A stretch of DNA of 64,000 nt from Gammaproteobacteria bacterium UBA2679. Lineage in GTDB: Bacteria; Pseudomonadota; Gammaproteobacteria; Pseudomonadales; Oleiphilaceae. Both the position numbers and the translations under genes were made by a program. The DNA is taken from the NCBI GenBank assembly GCA_002354735.1, contig DEMD01000009.1, positions 410,705 through 474,704 of the forward strand. The letters run 5' to 3'. Position 1 is the stretch's first letter, and the number at the start of each line of letters is the position of its first letter. Below the pieces are notes generated by a model that was given only the letters and a program-made list of their open reading frames with translations, had not been told where the DNA came from and did not search any database. This document shows positions 57,229 to 64,000 of this stretch, one piece after another.

Positions 57229-59316
57229 TTGAGCGGTAAGGTTGATACGGAACTGGCTCAGGCTGCACAGCAGCTGACAGTTTCTACTAAAGTGCTGCCA
57301 CTACTCTTCCTGGCACTCGGCTCGATTTCCACCCTGGCTACCGTTTGGGTATTTGCAGCAGGCGATAGTGGCTACAGTGTCGGCATTCTGGGCAAGCTGA
57401 GCGTGGCTGGCGCGCTTTGTCTGCTTGGCACGCTTGCACTCTATCTCTTCCAGCTCAACAGAACCCTCTCCCGTAGTATCGCCGAAAGTCGGCAACAGGA
57501 CCTTCGTCTCAAGAAGCTCGGCAAGGCTGTTACCAAAAGCGGCTGTGCCATCGCGATTCTCGACAGCCGCGGGCGCGTCGAGTACATCAATCAGCAGTTT
57601 GAGCAGACTACCGGCTACTCGATGCAGGAGATCATTGAAAACGGCATGCAGATCCTGCACCCGAAGATTTTTGTCGGCGGTCAGCTCAAGCTGATTAACC
57701 GGACTGAGTGGCTCAAGGACGCATGGACCAGCGAAGTTCATCTTACCCGTAAGGATAGTGCGGTAGTCTGGGCATCAGTCTCAGTGTCCGTTGTCGACAA
57801 CAATGAACTGCCGTTGGCTGCAGAAGCCGAGCGCGACTCGAGCTGCGTTGGCAAGGCTCAGGGCTATGTCGTGTCTGCCATCGACATCAGCGAACTAAAA
57901 AACCTGAACCACGAGATGGAGCGTCTTGCACTCAACGACGACCTTACCGGCCTGGCCAATCGGCGTCTGTTTGTAGATCGGCTCGAAATGCAGCTCAGGG
58001 TTTCTCGCCGCGAAAAGAATTCGATCGCACTGCTGTTTCTCGATCTCGACAAATTCAAGCGTATCAACGATACCCTGGGTCATGATGCAGGCGACCAGCT
58101 CCTGATCACGGTGGCGGAGCGACTGAAGCGCTGCGTGAGGGCCAACGATACCGTCGCCCGTTTCGGTGGCGATGAATTTGTAGTCCTGCTCACAGACATC
58201 ACCGACCCGCTCTCCGTCACGCACATTGCGCAACTCATCCTCGCGTCGCTGAAGCAGCCGATCACGCTAAACCAGCATGAAATTATCGTCTCAACCAGTA
58301 TTGGCATCACCCTGGCGCCGACTGACGGGTTGGAAGCCGAAAGTCTGGTGAAAAATGCTGACCTGGCGCTGTACAGGGCCAAGGATCAGGGCCGCGACTG
58401 CTACCACTATTTTACAGAGGAACTGAATGCGCAGGCTATTCGCCAGCTTGTGCTCGAGCAGGAACTGAGGCTGGCACTGAACACCAACCAGTTCAGTCTG
58501 GCGTTCCAGCCTCAGTTCGATTTCAAGCAGGGGCGCCTGATCAGCGTCGAGGCCCTGCTGCGCTGGAATCACCCAACCCACGGTACCGTTTTTCCTAACG
58601 ACTTCGTCACGGTAGCCGAAGAGACAGGCCTCATTGTGCCAATCGGAGACTGGGTGTTACGCAACGCCTGCAAGCAGATCAGACAGCTGCAGGTTGTCTC
58701 TGGCCGAAATATCAAGGTTGCTGTCAACCTCTCAATGCGTCAGTTCCACGATGAACACCTTGAGGACACTATCGCCCAGGCACTGCATTACTCCGGGCTC
58801 AAGGCCAAGTATCTCGAGCTTGAAGTCACCGAAAGCATGCTGATGGGCGATGTGGAAATGGTCGTGGCAAGACTGACCCGTTTGAAGTCTACCGGGGTGA
58901 GCATCGCTATCGATGACTTCGGATCGGGTTACTCTTCACTGAGCTACCTGAGAAAATTGCCGGTAGACGTCCTCAAGGTCGACCGCGCCTTCGTACGCGA
59001 TATTCCCGAACAGCTTCATGATATGGAAATCACTGCAGCCGTGATTGCCGTAGCTCACAAGCTCGGTCTGAAAGTGGTCGCCGAGGGTGTCGAGAACATC
59101 GACCAGCGTGACTTCCTGATGATCAACCGCTGCGACTATGCGCAGGGTTACTTCTTCTCGAAGCCCCTGAGCTACACTGGCCTGAACGAGTTCATGCAGC
59201 GCAATGAGTGTCGCCAGAAGTTCGAACTGAGTCTCTACCCACCTGAAGACACTGTGGGACAGGCCGGCAGCGAGAACTGGCTATCGACCTTGCCCACGAA
59301 TACCACGTCCCACTAG
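57229..59316 (+). CDS. PAS-GGDEF-EAL c-di-GMP signalling protein
   Basis: Membrane-bound protein of 695 residues: two spans near the N-terminus (about 22-75), a PAS domain (about 90-225, IAILDSRGRVEYINQQFEQTTGYS), GGDEF with intact GGDEF at 313-317, and EAL with E441-A-L and DDFGSGYSSLSYL. Both activities are possible. The frame is open back to 56932 inside the upstream gene, but TTG 57229 is chosen: GAGG lies seven bases upstream and the product begins M-SGKVDTELAQ just before the first span. It lies 175 bp after the PilZ-Rossmann gene. Confidence 0.9.
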   Translation: MSGKVDTELAQAAQQLTVSTKVLPLLFLALGSISTLATVWVFAAGDSGYSVGILGKLSVAGALCLLGTLALYLFQLNRTLSRSIAESRQQDLRLKKLGKAVTKSGCAIAILDSRGRVEYINQQFEQTTGYSMQEIIENGMQILHPKIFVGGQLKLINRTEWLKDAWTSEVHLTRKDSAVVWASVSVSVVDNNELPLAAEAERDSSCVGKAQGYVVSAIDISELKNLNHEMERLALNDDLTGLANRRLFVDRLEMQLRVSRREKNSIALLFLDLDKFKRINDTLGHDAGDQLLITVAERLKRCVRANDTVARFGGDEFVVLLTDITDPLSVTHIAQLILASLKQPITLNQHEIIVSTSIGITLAPTDGLEAESLVKNADLALYRAKDQGRDCYHYFTEELNAQAIRQLVLEQELRLALNTNQFSLAFQPQFDFKQGRLISVEALLRWNHPTHGTVFPNDFVTVAEETGLIVPIGDWVLRNACKQIRQLQVVSGRNIKVAVNLSMRQFHDEHLEDTIAQALHYSGLKAKYLELEVTESMLMGDVEMVVARLTRLKSTGVSIAIDDFGSGYSSLSYLRKLPVDVLKVDRAFVRDIPEQLHDMEITAAVIAVAHKLGLKVVAEGVENIDQRDFLMINRCDYAQGYFFSKPLSYTGLNEFMQRNECRQKFELSLYPPEDTVGQAGSENWLSTLPTNTTSH

Positions 59317-59317
59317 G

Positions 59318-59731
59318 TCAGATGCGCCCCGTTCTATCGGCCGGCCTGAAGATTTCCCAGTCCGGGGCCAGTTGCACCGGCGCCGACAACTGTTTCTTGC
59401 TCACCGCCAGTGCATCGACTGGTCGCGCCTGCAGTGCTGGCCGAGACCAGTCACCCGTGTCGAGCAGCTGCATGGTTTCGGTTTCCACCTGATCAACAAC
59501 GTAAAGCTTGCCATTGCTGACGACCAGCGCGCCAAAGCTCAGACCAAAAATAAAGCGACAGTAGTCCATTTTCAGTTGGACCAACTCATGCTCTGCCTTC
59601 CTGATCTTTCGCAATAACAGAGACTTGACGCCATCCGCATAGACACTGGGCTGCACATTTCGGCTGCGCGCCTGGTCAGTGGCACGAACGCTAGCCGTGC
59701 GCATCGTATTTACTTGAACTCCCTGCGACAT
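59318..59731 (-). CDS. Hypothetical protein
   Basis: Unrecognised protein of 137 residues. The middle (RKIRKAEHELVQLKMDYCRFIFGLSFG) is helical and the rest looks strand-rich, without signal peptide or membrane span. ATG 59731 has GGGAG six bases upstream. It lies 35 bp after the GNAT-nitrilase gene and may share its transcript. Its stop is 1 bp from the stop of the convergent PAS-GGDEF-EAL gene. Confidence 0.65.
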   Translation of the reverse strand: MSQGVQVNTMRTASVRATDQARSRNVQPSVYADGVKSLLLRKIRKAEHELVQLKMDYCRFIFGLSFGALVVSNGKLYVVDQVETETMQLLDTGDWSRPALQARPVDALAVSKKQLSAPVQLAPDWEIFRPADRTGRI

Positions 59732-59766
59732 CTCCCACTCCCGGGCTTATTGTGATTATTATGAAC

Positions 59767-61356
59767 TCATTGACTGTGTTTGTGTCCTACCCATCCAACT
59801 GTATACAAATCGCGCCGTCTATCAAGAAAATTGCGAACGGAACCTTCGTTTCGGATGAATTCCAGCTTGCTCAGATCGAGATCGACGATGAGGGTCATCT
59901 CGGTATTGGGCGTCGTTTCGGCCATGATGGCATCATGTGGAAAGGCGAAGTCCGATGGTGAGAACACCGCTGACTGAGCGTACTGGATATCGAGACTGTC
60001 CACCTGCGGCAGGTTACCGACTGACCCGGCGATCGCCACGTAGCATTCGTTTTCGATCGCCCGCGCCTGTGAACACAGCCTGACACGCAGATAGCCGTTC
60101 TTGGTGTCGGTCCAGAACGGCACGACGAGTATCTGCACATCCTGGTCCGACATCAGACGGGCCAGTTCCGGAAATTCGGAGTCATAGCAGATGAGTATGC
60201 CGATGCGACCGAAGTCGGTATCGAACACCTTGATCTGCTCACCGCCCTGCATGTACCAGTCCTTCTTTTCTGAAGGGGTCGGATGGATCTTGTACTGGCT
60301 CTCGATGGTCCCATCCCGGCGGCAGAGATAAGCGATGTTGTACAGCTCATTGTCTTCAAGTACCGGCATCGAACCTGCGACGATATTGATGTTGTACGAC
60401 ACCGCGAGCCGACTGATATGTTCCAGCAGTTGCTCGCTGAAGCCGGCCAGAAAGCGGATGGCCTCGACCGAGTTTTCGTGTTCCTTCAGACCCATCAATG
60501 GCGCACAGAAGAACTCCGGAAATACGGCCAGGTCGCACTTGTAATCCGATAAGGCGTCGGTGAAGTATTCAAACTGCTTCAGCAGCTCCTCTACACTTTG
60601 GTGTTCGCGCATCTGCCATTGCACACAGCCTACCCTTGCGGTCGTCTTCTTGCGACCAATGAGCTTGCGTTCCTGCGGCTGGAAATACATGTTGTGCCAG
60701 ATCAACAGGGTGGCATAGCCCTTGGATTCCTTGTCTTCAGGCAGGTATCCGGGTAGCAGCTGCTTGACTTCGAAATCATTGGCGAGTTGAAAGGTGAGGA
60801 TGGGATCGTAGATCTCCCGCTTGCTGACCTTTTCGATATACTCGAATGGCGACAGCGTATCGGAGACCGCCTTGTATCCGGGAATGCGGCCACCAGCAAT
60901 GATTGAACGCAGGTTGAGGTTCTTGCACAGCTCCTTGCGGGCCTCGTAAAGGCGACGGCCAAGGCGCATGCCGTGATAATCAGGGTCAACGAAGACATCG
61001 ACACCGTAGAGCACGTTCCCCTTGGGATCGTGTGTAGTCAGGTAATAATCGCCGGTGATTTCCTCATAGGTGTGGCGATCACCGAACTTGTCGTAGTCGA
61101 CGATCGCTGAAAATGCGGCTGCGACGACCTTGCCGTTATCCTCAATGCAGATCTGACCGTCAGGAAAGCGTTTCAGCTGACTACTGTATTCACGCTTGGT
61201 CCAGCTGCCGCCAAGGTGGGCGTACACACGCTCCATGATGCTGCGGACTTCATCGAAGTCAGAGAGCTTGAGGCTCCGCAGCAGCAGCTTGTGTTCACTG
61301 GTCTCGTCCAGAGAAGAGACTTCTCGCTCGATCGAATGATCGTCATCTTTCATCAT
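59767..61356 (-). CDS. GNAT acetyltransferase fused to carbon-nitrogen hydrolase (nitrilase superfamily)
   Basis: Two-domain cytoplasmic enzyme of 529 residues. The N-terminal ~215 residues are a GNAT fold (VFVDPDYHGMRLGRRLYEARKEL is the acetyl-CoA site). The C-terminal half is a nitrilase-superfamily amidase with the full triad: E281 (FPEFF), K356 (QYKIHP) and C390 (ILICYDSEFPE). This fusion is known in proteobacteria, but its substrate is not established. ATG 61356 is chosen because AGGA lies seven bases upstream; the frame extends ten codons further. It follows the thioesterase-like gene by about 90 bp. Confidence 0.9.
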   Translation of the reverse strand: MMKDDDHSIEREVSSLDETSEHKLLLRSLKLSDFDEVRSIMERVYAHLGGSWTKREYSSQLKRFPDGQICIEDNGKVVAAAFSAIVDYDKFGDRHTYEEITGDYYLTTHDPKGNVLYGVDVFVDPDYHGMRLGRRLYEARKELCKNLNLRSIIAGGRIPGYKAVSDTLSPFEYIEKVSKREIYDPILTFQLANDFEVKQLLPGYLPEDKESKGYATLLIWHNMYFQPQERKLIGRKKTTARVGCVQWQMREHQSVEELLKQFEYFTDALSDYKCDLAVFPEFFCAPLMGLKEHENSVEAIRFLAGFSEQLLEHISRLAVSYNINIVAGSMPVLEDNELYNIAYLCRRDGTIESQYKIHPTPSEKKDWYMQGGEQIKVFDTDFGRIGILICYDSEFPELARLMSDQDVQILVVPFWTDTKNGYLRVRLCSQARAIENECYVAIAGSVGNLPQVDSLDIQYAQSAVFSPSDFAFPHDAIMAETTPNTEMTLIVDLDLSKLEFIRNEGSVRNFLDRRRDLYTVGWVGHKHSQ

Positions 61357-61447
61357 GTATAATTCCTGAATACTGCAAGCTGCCAATAGGCAGCCTTGAA
61401 TGGAGAACTGGAACAGAGAACGGCCGGCTCAGGCGCGGCTCGTCAGG

Positions 61448-62011
61448 TCAGCGACTGTAACGCATCTGATAGTAACCGATACCTTCGGCGACGAGTTTTC
61501 CAGTACTATCGGTCATGGTACTGGCGAGCTCGAAGCTGGCACGGTCAGACTGTGTCATCTGCGTCTCAAGCTGAGTCAGTGTCTCGGGTGAGAGCTGACA
61601 TTCAACGGAGACATCGGATTTTGCAGCCGCAATATAGTTGATATCGTAACGCTCGAGAATGGGCACGAAACGCCCACCGAAATCAAACAGCACCAGCACG
61701 CCGCCCGGAATCTCTCCCAGGGTGAACAGCGCACCGGCATACATCGTACCGAGGTGGTTCCTGTTGCGCCCGATCGGCACTTGGGCGCGAATATAGCCTC
61801 GCTCGAGCGCGAGCACCTTGAACCCGCAGCGTCGGGCGAATGGTATGGCAAGACCTACAAAGGTATTGACGGCAACCAGGCCGCTGGCACTTCGGAGGCC
61901 GCTGAGCGGAAGTGTATCCGATGCCATCCACTGTCTGAGACCGCCATAAAGGCTGTGTTGAATAGCCATGAACCTGCTGTACCCCGGCAACTTGCGATGA
62001 TGATAGGGCAT
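61448..62011 (-). CDS. Hot-dog fold thioesterase-like protein (DUF4442/YiiD-C type)
   Basis: Protein of about 187 residues with a single hot-dog domain; NRNHLGTMYAGALFTLGEIPGG is the helix-and-turn typical of the DUF4442/YiiD C-terminal group. Members are thought to hydrolyse acyl-CoA or acyl-ACP, but this is not shown. ATG 62011 has AGGGG nine bases upstream; ATG 61969 is a shorter option and a TTG at 62053 a longer one. Upstream of the GNAT-nitrilase gene on the same strand. Confidence 0.75.
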   Translation of the reverse strand: MPYHHRKLPGYSRFMAIQHSLYGGLRQWMASDTLPLSGLRSASGLVAVNTFVGLAIPFARRCGFKVLALERGYIRAQVPIGRNRNHLGTMYAGALFTLGEIPGGVLVLFDFGGRFVPILERYDINYIAAAKSDVSVECQLSPETLTQLETQMTQSDRASFELASTMTDSTGKLVAEGIGYYQMRYSR

Positions 62012-62214
62012 CCAGTGACGCCCCTGTCCTTTCTGACACGTATCATAGCGCAATAACCATGCAAGATGCTGTTTCTGCCCAAGCTGCGGAGCCTGAACTG
62101 TAGTCGTTTGCGCCCGACTCCCTTATACTGGGCGCCTGACTTAGCACAGCTACTGCATAAGAATAGGGAGTTGGGAAAACTCCGAATCACGCCAGTCAGC
62201 AGAGGGGATATCGA

Positions 62215-62871
62215 GTGATTAGAGTGCTGATCGCAGACGATCATGACCTGGTGCGAGCAGGTCTCGCACGTATGCTGGAAGATGAGCCGGGCATCGAGGT
62301 CGTCGGCCAGGCAGATTCCGGTGAGCAAGCGATTTCTTTCGTTCGAGAAAACGCGGTTGATATCATTCTCATGGACATCAGGATGCCCGGGATGGGTGGG
62401 CTCGAGGCTATCAAGCGCCTGCAGCGACTGGATGACAGCGTCCGCGTCATTGTCGTGACTGCTGTGGAAGAGGACCCCTACCCTTCGCGCGTGTTAAAGA
62501 GTGGGGCTTCGGCCTACATCACGAAAGGGGCCGACCTGCGCGAAATGATCAAGGCCATCCGCCTGGTTCACTCCGGCCAGCGCTACATCAGCCCGGACAT
62601 TGCGCAGAAAATGGCGTTGAAGCCCTTTCATGGCAGTGCTGCCGACAATCCGTTTTCCACGCTTTCCGAACGTGAGATGCAGATTGCAGTCATGGTCGTG
62701 AGCTGCAAAAAAGTGCAGGACATCTCGGATCAGCTTTGCCTGAGTCCGAAGACCATAAATACCTATCGATACCGACTGTTCGAAAAGCTCGGCATCAGCA
62801 GCGACGTCGAACTGACCCTGCTGGCCGTCAGACACGGCATCGTCGATGAAAGCAAGGTCGAGGGGTTCTGA
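62215..62871 (+). CDS. uvrY: Response regulator UvrY/GacA
   Basis: LuxR-type response regulator of 218 residues. The receiver domain holds the phosphorylation site D54 (IILMDIRMPG) with acidic residues D8/D9 and K104; the C-terminal HTH runs from about 150 to 205 (LSEREMQIAVMV ... LSPKTINTYRYRLFEKL). GTG 62215 opens VIRVLIADDH. It is followed directly by uvrC, the arrangement conserved for gacA/uvrY. GacA switches on small RNAs that titrate RsmA/CsrA, a system often tied to c-di-GMP and pili. Confidence 0.95.
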   Translation: MIRVLIADDHDLVRAGLARMLEDEPGIEVVGQADSGEQAISFVRENAVDIILMDIRMPGMGGLEAIKRLQRLDDSVRVIVVTAVEEDPYPSRVLKSGASAYITKGADLREMIKAIRLVHSGQRYISPDIAQKMALKPFHGSAADNPFSTLSEREMQIAVMVVSCKKVQDISDQLCLSPKTINTYRYRLFEKLGISSDVELTLLAVRHGIVDESKVEGF

Positions 62872-62878
62872 AGATATA

Positions 62879-64000
62879 GTGACCGACAGTGATTCCACTG
62901 CTTTCGACGCCCGTGCCTTTCTCAGGCAGGCGCCGCAGGACCCCGGCGTCTACCGCATGTACGATGCCAGTGACAACATCCTCTATGTCGGCAAGGCCCG
63001 GAACCTCAAAAACCGTCTGTCCAGCTATTTCCGTGGCTCAGGTCTGGCGCGGCGAACACAGGCATTGGTCGAGCGCATAGCCGACGTTCGCTATACCACA
63101 ACGACGAATGAGACCGAGGCCCTGCTGCTCGAGCAGAACCTCATCAAGCGACTGCACCCACCGTTCAATATCCTGCTCAGGGATGACAAGTCCTACCCCT
63201 ATATCCTGCTGTCAGACCACCCGCGTCACCCCTCACTCACGCTACGCCGGATCCGCCGCAAGAAGGCCAGCTACAAGGGCCGCTATTTCGGTCCGTACAC
63301 CAGTGCCCATGCTGTACGGGAGGCGCTGACCACGCTGCAGAAGGGTTTCGGTATCCGCTCCTGCTCAGACAGTTACTACAGCAATCGGCAACGGCCCTGC
63401 CTGCAGCATCAGATCGGCCGTTGTAGCGCACCTTGCGTCGATCTCGTGAGCGAGGAACAGTATGCGACAGACATGCAACACGCGGTCATGTTCCTGCAGG
63501 GCAAGAAGCCGGAGCTCATGGCAGCGCTGATGGCGCAGATGCAGCAGGCGGCCGATGAGCTCGACTTCGAGCGCGCCAGCGTGCTCAGAGACCAGATCGC
63601 TTATCTGCGCAAGGTTCAGACACACCAGGGCATCGAGGCTGGAGTAGCATCAGATGTCGATGTGTTCGCCGCGGTCATCGAAGGTGGCGAGGCGCTGGTG
63701 TATGGCGTTTTCGTCCGCGATGGTCAGGTGATCGGCTCGCAGAGCTTTCATTTCAAGGATGTGGTCAACTCCATGGACGATGACGAGTCTGCCAGCGAGC
63801 CCGAAGCCGCCCTGCTCAGGGATTTCGTGGCCCAGTATTATCTCGCAGACCACCAGGTGCATGGCCTGCCGCGTGAAATCGTCACCTCCAGTCCAATAGA
63901 GGAAGCAGAAGCGCTGTCCGCTGCGATTCGCGAGCAGTCAGGCGTGCAGATCCGTCTTGCACATGCGGTCAGACAGGATCGGGCACAGTGGCTGAAGCTG
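62879..64000 (+). CDS. uvrC: Excinuclease ABC subunit C (partial, runs off window)
   Basis: Dual-incision nuclease of nucleotide excision repair. The first 374 codons are present from GTG 62879, 7 bp after uvrY. The GIY-YIG domain (DPGVYRMYDASDNILYVGKARNLKNRL) is intact, followed by the cysteine-containing C-S-A-P-C segment and the UVR motif (ADELDFERASVLRDQIAYL) that binds UvrB. The RNase H-like endonuclease domain and the tandem HhH lie beyond the window. Confidence 0.96.
   Translation, partial: MTDSDSTAFDARAFLRQAPQDPGVYRMYDASDNILYVGKARNLKNRLSSYFRGSGLARRTQALVERIADVRYTTTTNETEALLLEQNLIKRLHPPFNILLRDDKSYPYILLSDHPRHPSLTLRRIRRKKASYKGRYFGPYTSAHAVREALTTLQKGFGIRSCSDSYYSNRQRPCLQHQIGRCSAPCVDLVSEEQYATDMQHAVMFLQGKKPELMAALMAQMQQAADELDFERASVLRDQIAYLRKVQTHQGIEAGVASDVDVFAAVIEGGEALVYGVFVRDGQVIGSQSFHFKDVVNSMDDDESASEPEAALLRDFVAQYYLADHQVHGLPREIVTSSPIEEAEALSAAIREQSGVQIRLAHAVRQDRAQWLKL

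Overview
The window reads as chromosomal DNA of a free-living, probably aquatic gammaproteobacterium near the Pseudomonadales. The run leuC-leuD-leuB-asd-fimV-truA-trpF-(trpB-trpA)-accD-folC-SPOR protein-cvpA-purF-metZ follows the Pseudomonas gene order. PilZ beside a TatD-family gene, an MvaT-type H-NS protein, two-subunit pyruvate carboxylase and a uvrY/gacA-uvrC pair point the same way. It is not a standard Pseudomonas layout, because trpB-trpA sit inside the cluster and ftsK-lolA follow metZ. I saw no rRNA, tRNA, CRISPR array, insertion sequence or prophage.

Region 1 (1-28258, all minus strand) is housekeeping: lolA (cut by the window edge), ftsK, metZ, purF, cvpA, a SPOR protein, folC, accD, trpA, trpB, trpF, truA, fimV, asd, leuB, leuD, leuC. 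After a probable leu promoter come an MFS transporter, aroC, prmB, a DUF4892-type protein, an alpha/beta hydrolase, a TatD nuclease and pilZ. Short gaps and overlaps suggest a few long operons; one clear intrinsic terminator lies after asd.

Region 2 (28.3-35 kb) has a divergent ZnuA-like zinc-binding lipoprotein gene with no ordinary start codon. It converges on a four-gene O-antigen/surface-glycan operon (WbpM-type dehydratase, WbpL/WecA-type transferase, sugar epimerase, family 2 glycosyltransferase). An mvaT-like silencer gene lies upstream of that operon.

Region 3 (35-45.7 kb, minus) holds an FNT-family channel, an OmpA-like lipoprotein, an AstE-like zinc hydrolase, deaD with a long leader, the pyruvate carboxylase pair, and rimB-rimK.

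Region 4 (45.8-59.3 kb) is rich in cyclic-di-GMP proteins. It contains an MsbA-type ABC exporter, a GGDEF-EAL sensor and an outer-membrane barrel in one apparent operon; a DUF2914/DUF4136 envelope pair; a 7TMR-DISM protein with a degenerate GGDEF and an EVL-variant EAL; a PilZ domain fused to a Rossmann dehydrogenase-like domain; and a PAS-GGDEF-EAL protein. The PilZ-Rossmann fusion and its setting are the most likely under-described system here.

Region 5 (59.3-64 kb) has an unknown small protein, a GNAT-nitrilase fusion, a hot-dog thioesterase-like protein, uvrY/gacA and the first 374 codons of uvrC.
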